From the NCBI RefSeq assembly GCF_031846645.1, contig NZ_JAVRHN010000001.1:372001-436000 (forward strand): 64,000 bases of DNA, given 5' to 3'. The translations under genes and the position numbers were made by a program. The notes under the pieces were generated by a model that searched no databases, was not told the DNA's origin, and was given only the letters and a program-made list of their open reading frames with translations. The stretch is from Autumnicola psychrophila. Lineage in GTDB: Bacteria; Bacteroidota; Bacteroidia; Flavobacteriales; Flavobacteriaceae. Within the stretch, counting starts at the first letter, position 1. Every line of letters starts with the position of its first letter. This document shows positions 34,562-43,902 of the stretch, piece by piece.

Positions 34562-36568
34562 TTATATTTTTGAAAGAACTATTGCTTCGGTTTGTTTTTC
34601 AATTATCTGACTGTAAAACTTCTTTAAACCATCATAATCTTCAGGAGTAAAATAGGTTTTTGGCAAGTCTAGAGTAGATCTTATATTCAAAATAGCTCCA
34701 TTTTGCTGCACAATAAAAGTGTATTTAACTTCTCCCCCATTAAGCTGGAAAATTCCACTTTCGGGAACCGATTCCAGGATATATCCTTCCGGAGCAATAA
34801 AAGTAATAATTTCATTTTGCAAGAAAGGAAAATCAAAGAAAATCGGATAATTTCTCTCATCGGCTTTAAAGGGATTTTCCTGAACAGCATTAAACAAAAA
34901 CGGTTGTAAATAAATTTTTCCGTTGATTTCCTCTACCGGGTTTTTTGCTGTAAAAGTATAAGCTTCCTTAATGTCTTCATTTATACTTACTTTGTTTTCA
35001 ACAACAAGGTCTGATATAGTATACTGGCCTAATTTTAATTGCAATTTTTCCAGATATTCTTCATCACTCATACCGTTATTTTCACGGAAACGCTTTGCAT
35101 ACAATCCCTGATGTGCTTTACTGGCTTTACCCTCCAGTTGAAGACCGTCATTTAACCCAAAATACGTATACACTTTTTCTTCAGAAACTGTAGAAGGAAT
35201 AAGGTCAACCCAGTCTGAACTACCTTCTTCTCGTATAAGTCTACCCTGAAAATTTCTGGCACGTTTTGGCAGCTCCCCTATAGCAGCTAAAGGATCTGTA
35301 GCATCGAGCAGCACGGTCTGGCCCTGGAGTTCTACACAGGAAATTACATAGTTAAAACCATTTCTTGTAGGAAACACAGGAATACCGTTATCTGGTGTAC
35401 TTAAAAGCACCGGATTAGCGGTTAAACCAGCATACCTAAGCATAGCTGTTAGTAAAAGATTTACATCTGCACAGTTTCCAACTCCCTCTTTGTAAGCAGA
35501 TCTAAGACCATTATCTGCATAATATCCCACAAAATTATTCCACCTTACTTTATTCTTCACAAAATCATATATCAGCGATATTTTAGTTTCAGGATTGGAA
35601 ATTCCTTTTAGAAGCTCATCGATGTCCTTCTTAAAATACCGTTCCTGGCTTAATTCCTTACCCAGGCTGCCATCATAAATAGTTTTAGTGACCTTTTCCC
35701 AGCTTTCGGTAAAATTCTCTACCGGTGAGTTAGGGAACTTTGTATACATAAGCTCCCATTTAATGTACGCCGCGTAATTTTCAAGATAATCCACAAAAGG
35801 CTCTTCTTTTAAAGCAGGAATGTTATCTTCTTTAATCTCATAAACAGCTAAATTGTAATCTATAGAATTACTGGAATAATCTGATGACCTTGTCAAGCCA
35901 TTACTCCTTCTATTAGCCTCCTGATAAGTATACCTAAAAGTGTCACCAGATTTGTCTATATTAAAAATTAAACGAGACTTAAGGTTAGAATGTAGCTTAA
36001 AACCAAAGAATTCAGGAATTTTCACCTTCACTTCGATTCTATTAACAGGAATCGTATACTGCAGCCTGGTCTCTCCCAGGTTGGTTAAGAACGGAGACCG
36101 AATAGAATAAGAATACTCTATTACACTTCCTTCTGTTACAGCTGGCATAGTGAATTTTGTCTTTAGCCGGTACTTATTTACTTCTTCATCAAAAATACCG
36201 TCTTTGTGCAACTTTTCATCTTCAAGTTTACCATCTACTATATTATACGTATTTCCTTTAATACTTACGATTTTCTGGCGGTCAGATCCACTCTGATAAG
36301 CTGTAATCTCTTTATTTGCCCAATCAAACCCCTCTTTGTTATAAATTTTTATACGTTCGTGAATATCGGTTACAAGAGTGAATCCCGCGTTTTGGTTGAA
36401 TTCATAATAGGTATTCTCACTTTTATAAAGAATGGCTGCATTGGCTGTAGAATCCAAAGGATGAATTTTTTCTAGCACTTCTTCTTTGGAAACTTTTCCG
36501 AACTTAAAGTCCTGCCCGTTGGCGACGCTAAAGGCAACGAGGAATAGAGTAAATAAAAAATTACGCAT
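34562..36568 (-). CDS. DUF3857/transglutaminase-like secreted protein lacking the catalytic His
   Basis: 668 residues with a signal peptide (cleavage near VANGQ). The N-terminal DUF3857 region (about 40-250) has VIEYSYSIRSPFLTN; a transglutaminase-like core follows (about 290-430), then a beta-rich C-terminal domain. Cys366 is present in GVGNCADVNLLLTAMLRYAG and an Asp in LLDATDP, but the position of the catalytic His holds Tyr407 (NGFNYVIS). The fold is therefore probably used for binding or another activity, not classic transamidation. It is adjacent to a related protein that does keep its His, 4 bp away. Both are common in Bacteroidota and their roles are unknown. Confidence 0.85.
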   Translation of the reverse strand: MRNFLFTLFLVAFSVANGQDFKFGKVSKEEVLEKIHPLDSTANAAILYKSENTYYEFNQNAGFTLVTDIHERIKIYNKEGFDWANKEITAYQSGSDRQKIVSIKGNTYNIVDGKLEDEKLHKDGIFDEEVNKYRLKTKFTMPAVTEGSVIEYSYSIRSPFLTNLGETRLQYTIPVNRIEVKVKIPEFFGFKLHSNLKSRLIFNIDKSGDTFRYTYQEANRRSNGLTRSSDYSSNSIDYNLAVYEIKEDNIPALKEEPFVDYLENYAAYIKWELMYTKFPNSPVENFTESWEKVTKTIYDGSLGKELSQERYFKKDIDELLKGISNPETKISLIYDFVKNKVRWNNFVGYYADNGLRSAYKEGVGNCADVNLLLTAMLRYAGLTANPVLLSTPDNGIPVFPTRNGFNYVISCVELQGQTVLLDATDPLAAIGELPKRARNFQGRLIREEGSSDWVDLIPSTVSEEKVYTYFGLNDGLQLEGKASKAHQGLYAKRFRENNGMSDEEYLEKLQLKLGQYTISDLVVENKVSINEDIKEAYTFTAKNPVEEINGKIYLQPFLFNAVQENPFKADERNYPIFFDFPFLQNEIITFIAPEGYILESVPESGIFQLNGGEVKYTFIVQQNGAILNIRSTLDLPKTYFTPEDYDGLKKFYSQIIEKQTEAIVLSKI

Positions 36569-36572
36569 GATG

Positions 36573-38498
36573 TTAAAGGTTAGTTATTATAACGGCTTTT
36601 TGATTGTTGATATGATTTACTTCAGATATAAAATCCCGGAATTTCTGATACTTTTCTGCAGGCCAGGATCCTTTTTTTATTTGATATGACCGTATCACCT
36701 CAATCTTTTTCTCGTCTCCACCATCTATTACGTTAAGTTGAAAGTCCAGACTTCCAAATTCTGAAGTTATATTTGCGGATTGTGGAATTGATTCCACCTC
36801 AAATCCTTCAGGCAGAAGAAAGCTAAAATAATCAACTATTGTTTCTCCCCTTCTTATCTCCAGTGGCAATTTTCGCTCTTTAGTTTCCGCAGTATTAAAA
36901 GTTTTCAGGTTTAGAAAACTTACCGGTAGTAATAGTCTTTTTCCGGCCTTTGTACCGTATTTTTGTCCGGTAAAACTCAGCTCTTCAACAAACTGCTGTT
37001 TATCTTTGTCATCATTGTATTGTATAGACTCTATTTTTAAATCCTGTAAATGCCCCCAGTCTTCTTTATATACTATATCCTGAATTGCTGCTTTTTGATC
37101 TTTTAGTTGATAAATATTTCCATAGAAAACACCATTGCTCTGGCGCAAAAATTGAGTTTCAAAAGAGCCATCTTGTTTTAAAATAATTTTTGTATTGCTT
37201 TCTCTGAGGTTCTCAGGTGCAGTATAAGTTTTTGTACGAACAATTTCTCCTCCTTCAGGCTTTACAAGTAGTACATTTCTATCGTCCGTAAAATCGCCAA
37301 GATAATTAAAGGGCATGGTCTGGCTTGTACATTCCAGCCATATATCCTCCTCACCATCGGGAATATTGAGAATTACATGTGTGCCCTGCATCGAAGCAAA
37401 ATCTGAGTCAATATTTCTTTTTTCTTCCCCTGCATAAACCACAGCATAATTAGATAGGATATCCTGTGATTCCAGCAGAGCCTTTGTATAATTGGTTAAG
37501 GCCTTACAATCACCATATCCCAATTTATCAACATCTTCAGACGGCATAGGTTCCCAACCGCCAATTCCCAGTTGCACACTTATATACCGCGTTTTTTCCT
37601 GAACATAGTTATAGATGATTCTAGCCTTCTGTTCTAAGGTTTTTGCATCTTTGGTTAGTACTGCAATTTTTGAAATGGTTTCTTCAGGCAATCTATCCCT
37701 GCCTCTTAGTAAATTATCGAACTGCCATTTACCCAGTTCTGACCAATTAGTTGCATGCCCAGTCACTCCCACCAAAGAGAAATCATTTAAAGCAATCAAT
37801 ACTTTAGGTGTAAAATGTTCCAGGTCTGGCGCCAACTTTTCAGAAACATAAGCCGGAATTTTGCTTACACTATAAAAAAGTTCATATTCCGAAACTTTCT
37901 TACTTAAAGAAAAACCTTCAAAATTCCGTTCTTCAAAACGAAAAGGAACTTTAGCCGGGTTAAGCAAACGATAGGAAGAATTCTCTATACTCGCATTATA
38001 CCCGTATACAGGCTGCCACGGTGGAATAAAAATAGTAGTATTAGTCACTACTTCACTTTCAAATAAAATTGTATAAGGATAGCTTCTGGGAGTATAATCA
38101 AGATAACTTATTCGATCATCTGAATGAAGGTTTGCACCTCCCACAGCACTTTGATCTTTAAAATCCCGCTCTTTATAATGCTGAATTTCTTTGCCAACAG
38201 AATTAAATATATAAGCTTCCTGATGTTTTATTTTCCGGTTATCATCATAGAAGGTGGATGCCAAAGCATAACCATCACCTTTCTTATTTAAAACAGTAAC
38301 AATTTTTTTGCGACGGATAAGCATCTTGTCCACCGCCAAAACCTCCACCTCAGTCAGGTTTTCTCTAATAATTGCATGTGAATTAGCCGTGAGACTGGAA
38401 TCCAGTAGAAAGCTTTGGTATTTAAAATCTTGAGCAACTGCAGAATTAACTAAAAAAAAGAGTACTACTGTATATACTGAAAATTTACGCAGAATCAT
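36573..38498 (-). CDS. DUF3857/transglutaminase-like secreted protein
   Basis: 641 residues with a signal peptide (cleavage near SAVAQ), an N-terminal DUF3857 domain (DRISYLDYTPRSYPYTI and FESEV), a central transglutaminase-like core and a C-terminal beta domain of the DUF3858 kind. Cys331 in GYGDCKALTNYTKALLE and His374 in MQGTHVILN are in place; the third position reads WLECTSQ, with Glu in place of the usual Asp, as far as I recall a family trait. It probably acts in the periplasm or at the surface on peptide or polysaccharide-linked substrates. It precedes a paralogue, and the two may form a complex. Confidence 0.85.
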   Translation of the reverse strand: MILRKFSVYTVVLFFLVNSAVAQDFKYQSFLLDSSLTANSHAIIRENLTEVEVLAVDKMLIRRKKIVTVLNKKGDGYALASTFYDDNRKIKHQEAYIFNSVGKEIQHYKERDFKDQSAVGGANLHSDDRISYLDYTPRSYPYTILFESEVVTNTTIFIPPWQPVYGYNASIENSSYRLLNPAKVPFRFEERNFEGFSLSKKVSEYELFYSVSKIPAYVSEKLAPDLEHFTPKVLIALNDFSLVGVTGHATNWSELGKWQFDNLLRGRDRLPEETISKIAVLTKDAKTLEQKARIIYNYVQEKTRYISVQLGIGGWEPMPSEDVDKLGYGDCKALTNYTKALLESQDILSNYAVVYAGEEKRNIDSDFASMQGTHVILNIPDGEEDIWLECTSQTMPFNYLGDFTDDRNVLLVKPEGGEIVRTKTYTAPENLRESNTKIILKQDGSFETQFLRQSNGVFYGNIYQLKDQKAAIQDIVYKEDWGHLQDLKIESIQYNDDKDKQQFVEELSFTGQKYGTKAGKRLLLPVSFLNLKTFNTAETKERKLPLEIRRGETIVDYFSFLLPEGFEVESIPQSANITSEFGSLDFQLNVIDGGDEKKIEVIRSYQIKKGSWPAEKYQKFRDFISEVNHINNQKAVIITNL

Positions 38499-38563
38499 TA
38501 AGAGGTTTCATTTTCTAAGGTAGGGCAGATTAATGACTGCAATATAGAAAATTTTAAGACTTT

Positions 38564-39016
38564 TTAACTTTTATTTTTAGAATCCATAAGAATCGTAACA
38601 GGTCCATCATTAATTAAGGCTACCTTCATATCTGCCCCAAACTCTCCCGTGCCTATGCGTTTATCCAGTTTTTCTTCCAACACTTTAATAAATCTCTCGT
38701 AGAGAGGTATGGCAAATTCAGGCTTCGCAGCTTTTATATAGCTGGGCCTGTTTCCTTTCTTAGTACTGGCATGGAGGGTAAATTGACTAACAACTATGGC
38801 ATCTCCCTGAATATCCAGCAAAGAGAGGTTCATCACATCATCTTCATCATTAAAGATGCGCATTTTAATAATTTTATTACACAACCATTCGATATCCTCC
38901 TCTGAATCTTCATCTTCAATACCGAGCAAAATAACAAGTCCTTTTTCTATAACTGCATTTACGCGATGGTTAATAGTCACAGAAGCTTCTGACACCCTTT
39001 GTAGTACTACCCTCAT
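38564..39016 (-). CDS. dtd: D-aminoacyl-tRNA deacylase
   Basis: Proofreading enzyme that hydrolyses D-aminoacyl-tRNA (and glycyl-tRNA-Ala), 150 residues. Signature motifs are QRVSEASVTI at the N-terminus, VVSQFTLHASTKKGNRPSY in the middle and NDGPVTILMDS, which carries the Gly-Pro pair of the active-site loop. Its ATG overlaps the rsgA stop by 4 bp, so translation is coupled. The next gene starts 65 bp downstream. Confidence 0.94.
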   Translation of the reverse strand: MRVVLQRVSEASVTINHRVNAVIEKGLVILLGIEDEDSEEDIEWLCNKIIKMRIFNDEDDVMNLSLLDIQGDAIVVSQFTLHASTKKGNRPSYIKAAKPEFAIPLYERFIKVLEEKLDKRIGTGEFGADMKVALINDGPVTILMDSKNKS

Positions 39017-39966
39017 TTCTTCTGATAATTATCTATTCTGTAATTTTCATCTTCCCCCTCCATTATTTGTAAGTAACTCTTATACCTGGACCAGGCGATT
39101 TCACCCTCTTCCAAAGCTTCCTTTACTGCACATTGCGGTTCTTCCATATGCAGGCAATTATGAAATTTACAATTTTGTTTTAGGGCAAAGAACTCCGGAA
39201 AATAATCACCAATTTCTTCTTTTTCCATATCCACCACTCCAAAGCCTTTAATTCCCGGTGTGTCAATAATCCGAGCATTAAAGCTTAAATCAAACATTTC
39301 TGCAAATGTTGTAGTGTGCTGCCCCTGCCGGTGCTGTTCAGAAATAACCGAAGTTTTTAAATCCAGCGAAGGCTCAAGTGCATTGATTAATGTAGATTTT
39401 CCAGTCCCGCTGTGTCCCGAAAACATGCTGGTTTTCCCTATCATCAATTCTTTGACTTTCTCAACACTTTTACCTGTCTTAGCTGAAATTCCCACACATT
39501 CATAACCAATTTCGCGGTACAGCTTCGCCAGGAATTTCACTTCCATCGTTTCTTCATTAGAGTAAGTATCAATTTTGTTGAATAGGATAACCGCTTCTAT
39601 GTCATAAGCTTCTGCCGTGACAAGAAAACGATCTATAAAAGTGGTAAATGTCGGCGGATTATTAAGGGTAACCAGGAGGAAAACACGATCTATATTTGAA
39701 GCAATTATATGCGTTTGCTTAGAAAGGTTTACAGATTTACGAATTATATAATTCTCCCGCTCCTCGATCTTTTTTATAACTCCCTGCTGCTCATCCCCCT
39801 GCTGGTCTTCCAGATCAAAGACCACTTTATCCCCTACAGCAACGGGATTTGTACTTTTAATTCCCTTAAGGCGGAACTTTCCCTTTATTCGGCATTTATA
39901 GAGTTCTCCTGATTCGGTTTTCACGAGGTACCAGCTGCCTGTAGATTTGTATACAGTTCCTTTCAT
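39013..39966 (-). CDS. rsgA: Ribosome small-subunit-dependent GTPase RsgA
   Basis: Circularly permuted GTPase for late maturation of the 30S subunit, 317 residues. It has an N-terminal OB fold (LVKTESGELYKCRIKGKFRL), then the permuted G motifs in the order FNKIDTYS (G4), GHSGTGKSTLINAL (G1) and DTPGIKGFG (G3), then a zinc finger (CKFHNCLHMEEPQCAV). It heads the minus-strand operon through dtd, the transglutaminase-like genes and mazG to aroA. A weak promoter (TTG, 20 bp, TAAATTTA) lies at 39,974-40,004. Confidence 0.95.
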   Translation of the reverse strand: MKGTVYKSTGSWYLVKTESGELYKCRIKGKFRLKGIKSTNPVAVGDKVVFDLEDQQGDEQQGVIKKIEERENYIIRKSVNLSKQTHIIASNIDRVFLLVTLNNPPTFTTFIDRFLVTAEAYDIEAVILFNKIDTYSNEETMEVKFLAKLYREIGYECVGISAKTGKSVEKVKELMIGKTSMFSGHSGTGKSTLINALEPSLDLKTSVISEQHRQGQHTTTFAEMFDLSFNARIIDTPGIKGFGVVDMEKEEIGDYFPEFFALKQNCKFHNCLHMEEPQCAVKEALEEGEIAWSRYKSYLQIMEGEDENYRIDNYQKK

Positions 39967-39973
39967 TAAATAT

Positions 39974-40004
39974 TAAATTTATACTAATTGCCTTGTAAAA
40001 TCAA
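39974..40004 (-). promoter_or_regulatory. Weak promoter candidate of the rsgA operon
   Basis: Minus strand: TTG at 40,002-40,004, 20 bp, then TAAATTTA at 39,974-39,981. The last base of the -7 box deviates from consensus. Confidence 0.35.
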
Positions 40005-40052
40005 TTGAATTTCCACATAGATTTAACCGCTTAAACTTAATCATTCTTCATC

Positions 40053-40700
40053 ATGCAAAAAGTTACTAAAAAATCGTTCATTTTCATCTTCTTCATCTTT
40101 ATGGGATTTACATCCAACGCGCAAACCCACCTGTATGAAGATCCAAATTTCGATCAAATTGCAAAAGAGCATAAAACAATTGCTATTTTGCCATTCACTG
40201 CAAAGGTAAGCCTACGACCTAAACAAATGAAAGAAATTTCAGCAGAACAGTTAGCTGAAATGGAAAAAAGCGAAGGAACTGCTGTACAGGCTTCTATGTA
40301 CTCCTGGTTCTTGAAAAGGAAAAGCCGCGGCAAATTGTTTATTGACGTTCAGGACCCAAAACGCACAAATGCGATGCTGGCTAAGAATAAAATTTATGAT
40401 CTTACCGCCCTTACACCAGAAGAACTAGCCGAAGTATTAGAAGTGGACGCTGTTATTGGCGGTAACTTCGAAACCGACAAACCTATGTCTGACGGCGCAT
40501 CCATTGCCCTTGGACTTCTTGTTGGATTTTGGGGATCCACCAACGCTGCAACTATTAATATGAGCGTAAACAATGCGGCAGACGGGGAACTTTTATGGAA
40601 TTACAATAAAAGAGTAGCTGGCAGCCTAGGTAGCAGCACAGATGTGTTGATAAATACGCTAATGCGAAAAGCCTCAAGACGGTTGGCCTATACTAAGTAA
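40053..40700 (+). CDS. Exported protein of unknown function
   Basis: 215 residues with a signal peptide (SFIFIFFIFMGFTSNAQ). The mature part opens with HKTIAILPFTAKVSL, a start seen in TolB-N/CsgG-like lipoprotein folds that sense or bind in the periplasm, followed by ELAEVLEVDAVIGGNFETDK. Near residue 145 a Gly-rich hydrophobic segment (GASIALGLLVGFWGSTNAAT) resembles a membrane-inserting stretch, then INMSVNNAADGELLWNYNKR. No family is recognised with confidence. It stands alone between two divergently or convergently read operons and ends at a bidirectional terminator. Confidence 0.8.
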   Translation: MQKVTKKSFIFIFFIFMGFTSNAQTHLYEDPNFDQIAKEHKTIAILPFTAKVSLRPKQMKEISAEQLAEMEKSEGTAVQASMYSWFLKRKSRGKLFIDVQDPKRTNAMLAKNKIYDLTALTPEELAEVLEVDAVIGGNFETDKPMSDGASIALGLLVGFWGSTNAATINMSVNNAADGELLWNYNKRVAGSLGSSTDVLINTLMRKASRRLAYTK

Positions 40701-40710
40701 GCACAGCAAA

Positions 40711-40751
40711 AAATAAGAAAGCCTCACTCTAGCAGTGGGGCTTTCTTATTT
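40711..40751. terminator. Bidirectional terminator
   Basis: AAATAAGAAAGCC...CAC, short loop, GTGGGGCTTTCTTATTT: a long A/T-flanked hairpin between two convergent genes, suitable for stopping transcription from both sides. Confidence 0.85.
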
Positions 40752-40805
40752 ATACCAAAATCACATTTCTCATTTTTGAATTTATAGCAAAATGAAATGA
40801 GACTC

Positions 40806-41888
40806 TTAAGAATTCATTACTTTCTCCTGGTGGTTAATAGATTCCTGGTGGACAGCCTTAAATAAACGTAAAATAAATTCTTCGCTAAGCCCGTGTTGCT
40901 CTCCTTCCAACACCATTTTTCCGAGAATTTCATTCCATCTTTTTGTCTGAAGAACAGAAACGTTCTGTGACTTTTTCACTTTTCCTATTTCATCAGAAAC
41001 TCTCATTCTTTTGGCAAGTAACTCAATTAACTGATTATCGGCAACATCAATTTGTGCTCTAAGATTACTGAGTTTATTCTGAAATTCTTCACTTTCTGAA
41101 ATTTCTTTTCTAATCTTCAAATCTTTCATAATCTGAACAAGGGTTGCTGGAGTTATTTGTTGTGCCGCATCACTCCATGCATCATCAGGAGTATGATGGG
41201 TTTCTACCATTATTCCGTCGTAATTAAGATCGAGTGCCGTCTGGCAAAGATCAAAAATTATATCACGGCGTCCGGCGATATGCGAAGGATCAAGAATTAA
41301 TGGAAGATCAGGAAATTTATTCTGAAGTTCAATAGCGATCTGCCATTCCGGATTGTTTCGGTATTTTGTTTTTTCGTAAGCTGAAAATCCTCTATGGATT
41401 ACTCCCAAATTTTTAATATCTGCAGTGTAAAAACGCTCAACAGCACCTAACCACAGAGATAAATCTGGATTCACCGGATTTTTCACCAATACAGTTTTAT
41501 CAGTTCCCTTCAGAGCATCTGCTATTTCCTGAACGATAAATGGAGAAACTGTAGTACGCGCACCAATCCATAGAATATCTACATCATTTTCTAAGGCAAG
41601 GTCTACATGAGCAGTGTTTGCAACTTCAGTAGTAGTTAACATTCCTGTCTCTTCCTTTGCCTTTTTGAGCCACTTTAAACCAAGTGCACCAACACCTTCA
41701 AAGTTTCCAGGTCTTGTTCTTGGTTTCCAGATTCCTGCTCTTAAAACTGTCGCATCTGTATCTTTTAGCTGATGTGCAATCTTCAAAACCTGATCTTCGG
41801 TTTCGGCGCTGCATGGGCCCGCGATCACAAGAGGGTGATCAAGACCAAAAGCATCCAGCCAATTTCTAAGTTCTTTCTTGTTTTCCAT
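40806..41888 (-). CDS. Bifunctional DAHP synthase / chorismate mutase (type II)
   Basis: Fusion of the first shikimate step with the branch-point enzyme. Residues about 1-265 are a type-I-like (KDOPS-related) DAHP synthase: VIAGPCSAETEDQVLKIA, LRAGIWKPRTRPGNFEGVG, VLVKNPVNPDLSLWLGAVER, LILDPSHIAGRRD and GIMVETHHTPDDAWSD. Residues about 270-360 are an AroQ-type chorismate mutase (LRAQIDVADNQLIELLAKRM). Such fusions let prephenate or chorismate-derived ligands control DAHP synthesis. It is the last gene of the Phe/Tyr operon, 23 bp after tyrA, so flux into the pathway responds to the same attenuator. Confidence 0.93.
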   Translation of the reverse strand: MENKKELRNWLDAFGLDHPLVIAGPCSAETEDQVLKIAHQLKDTDATVLRAGIWKPRTRPGNFEGVGALGLKWLKKAKEETGMLTTTEVANTAHVDLALENDVDILWIGARTTVSPFIVQEIADALKGTDKTVLVKNPVNPDLSLWLGAVERFYTADIKNLGVIHRGFSAYEKTKYRNNPEWQIAIELQNKFPDLPLILDPSHIAGRRDIIFDLCQTALDLNYDGIMVETHHTPDDAWSDAAQQITPATLVQIMKDLKIRKEISESEEFQNKLSNLRAQIDVADNQLIELLAKRMRVSDEIGKVKKSQNVSVLQTKRWNEILGKMVLEGEQHGLSEEFILRLFKAVHQESINHQEKVMNS

Positions 41889-41911
41889 TTGTCAATATAA
41901 TTTAAGTAGTA

Positions 41912-42760
41912 TTAGTTGATTCCGTTTAAAATTGTTTTAATATGATTTGTCCTTTCCATTTCATTAAAGACCTCCTCAAAATCCTCATTTTCGATAAGAT
42001 TCTTAAACTGGGTAAGATTACTGATATATCCATTTAAGGTTTCCAGTACATTCTCTTTATTCTGCTGAAAGATTGGTGTCCACATAGCAGGTGAACTTTT
42101 TGCCAGGCGCACAGTAGATGCAAATCCACTACCTGCAAGATCAAAAATATCCCGCTCGTTCTTTTCCTTTTCCAATACCGTTTTGCCAAGCATAAAAGAA
42201 CTTATATGTGACAGGTGTGAAACGTATGCGATGTGCCGGTCATGTGATTCAGGATCCATGTACCTTATCCTCATTCCGAGTTTATTAAAAATGTCCAAAG
42301 CCTTCTCCTGAAGTTTAAAAGCAGTCTTTTCTACCTCGCAAATAATATTAGTTTTGTCTTTGAAAAGTTGAGGTGTTGCCGCTTCGGGACCAGAATATTC
42401 TGTACCCGAAATAGGGTGGGCAGCCAGAAAATTTCTTCTCTTTGGATGATTTGTTACCGCCTGGCAAAGCTTTGCTTTTGTTGATCCCGCATCTATAACC
42501 AAAGTGTTTTCCCCAATTTGATCCAGTGTTTGCTTAATGACCTCCAGACTAACATCTACGGGAACGGCCACAAATACAACATCGGCATCTTCAAAATCTG
42601 CCATTGTAGCTTTTTCATCTATCAGCTTTAATTCCTTTGCCCTGTCAAGATGTGCTTCATTAGCATCTATTCCGAAAATCTTTGAATCTGGAAAATTTGC
42701 TTTCACGTCCAGTGCAAAAGAACCTCCAATAAGCCCTATTCCTATAATATAAACTTTCAT
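41912..42760 (-). CDS. tyrA: Prephenate dehydrogenase
   Basis: Oxidative decarboxylation of prephenate to 4-hydroxyphenylpyruvate for tyrosine. The 282-residue protein begins with a Rossmann nucleotide fold (YIIGIGLIGGSFALDVK) and has AAHPISGTEYSG, YVSHLSHISSFML and a helical dimerisation region, the usual TyrA layout. It lacks a fused chorismate mutase (that domain sits on the DAHP synthase) and has no visible ACT domain. It overlaps the aminotransferase stop by 4 bp (ATGA). Confidence 0.93.
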   Translation of the reverse strand: MKVYIIGIGLIGGSFALDVKANFPDSKIFGIDANEAHLDRAKELKLIDEKATMADFEDADVVFVAVPVDVSLEVIKQTLDQIGENTLVIDAGSTKAKLCQAVTNHPKRRNFLAAHPISGTEYSGPEAATPQLFKDKTNIICEVEKTAFKLQEKALDIFNKLGMRIRYMDPESHDRHIAYVSHLSHISSFMLGKTVLEKEKNERDIFDLAGSGFASTVRLAKSSPAMWTPIFQQNKENVLETLNGYISNLTQFKNLIENEDFEEVFNEMERTNHIKTILNGIN

Positions 42761-43902
42761 TTTTTTACTCGTTTAATGGCTTCAGAAATATTGTCTTCGT
42801 CTGTACAAAGAGAAAATCTGATGTAACCTTCTCCCTGACTTCCAAAAATAAATCCGGGAGCGGTGAAAATATCATGAGTATGTAAAAGTTTATCTACAAA
42901 TTCTTCTGAAGTTTCACCTTCCGGTACCCTCGCCCAAATGAACATTCCCTGTTGATCTTTTTCCGGAGTACAACTTAGAGCTGCAGCCAGTTCCAGGACT
43001 TTATCTTTTCTTCTCCTGTAAATTTCATTTTGAGCCGTAAACCACTTTTTATCCAGGCGTAAAGCTTCAGCAGCTCCGGCCTGCAAAGGATAAAACATCC
43101 CACTATCCATATTGGTCTTTACCTTTAAAATGGTATTAATGTTTTCTTCACTACCGCAGAGCATCCCGATACGCCAACCGGCCATATTAAAACTTTTGCT
43201 CAGGGAATTCAGTTCCAACACTACTTCTTTAGAACCTTCTGTTTTCAAAATACTTTCGGGATGATCATTTAGAATAAAGCTGTACGGATTATCATTTACG
43301 ATCAATATTTGCCATTTTTTGGCAAAAGCCACTAATTCTGAAAAGAAATCTTCGTTAGCTGAAGCTCCTGTTGGCATATGAGGGTAATTAACCCACATCA
43401 GTTTTACTTTGCTTAAATCCTTTTTAGCTAACTTTTCAAGATCCGGAAGCCATTTCCCTTCAGCATCCAGTTCATAATAAACCGCTTCTGCTTCCACAAG
43501 CTTTGTTACCGAAGAATAGGTTGGGTAACCCGGATTGGGGATTAAAACCTGATCTCCTTTATTTAAAAAAGCCATAGAAATATGGGTGATTCCTTCTTTG
43601 CTCCCCATTAAAGGAATGATTTCTTTCTCTGGATCCAGGCTCACGTGATAATGGTTCTTATAAAATTCCTGAATGGCATTTCTAAAATCTGCCGTTCCTT
43701 TATATGGCTGATATTGGTGCGCTCCGGGATTCATAAGTGCCTCATTTAGTTTAGAAATCACCTGAGGCGGTGGTGGTAAATCGGGACTACCAATTCCTAA
43801 ATTTATAATAGGTTTTCCCTGCGCCTCCAGTGCGCGCACTTCTCTCAGTTTACTGGAAAAGTAGTATTCCTTTACCTCATCTAATCTTTTTGCCTGTACC
43901 AT
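42757..43902 (-). CDS. Class I/II aminotransferase, presumed aromatic
   Basis: PLP-dependent fold-type I aminotransferase, 381 residues. Key residues are visible: GIGSPDLPPPPQVIS, MGSKEGITHISMAFLN, NPGYPTYSS, WVNYPHMPTGA, the Schiff-base lysine in NSLSKSFNMAGWRIG, and the carboxylate-binding Arg in YIRFSLC. Many database relatives are labelled aspartate or LL-diaminopimelate aminotransferase. Placement between prephenate dehydratase and dehydrogenase, with overlaps on both sides, points to transamination of phenylpyruvate and hydroxyphenylpyruvate. Substrate is inferred from context. Confidence 0.9.
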   Translation of the reverse strand: MVQAKRLDEVKEYYFSSKLREVRALEAQGKPIINLGIGSPDLPPPPQVISKLNEALMNPGAHQYQPYKGTADFRNAIQEFYKNHYHVSLDPEKEIIPLMGSKEGITHISMAFLNKGDQVLIPNPGYPTYSSVTKLVEAEAVYYELDAEGKWLPDLEKLAKKDLSKVKLMWVNYPHMPTGASANEDFFSELVAFAKKWQILIVNDNPYSFILNDHPESILKTEGSKEVVLELNSLSKSFNMAGWRIGMLCGSEENINTILKVKTNMDSGMFYPLQAGAAEALRLDKKWFTAQNEIYRRRKDKVLELAAALSCTPEKDQQGMFIWARVPEGETSEEFVDKLLHTHDIFTAPGFIFGSQGEGYIRFSLCTDEDNISEAIKRVKK

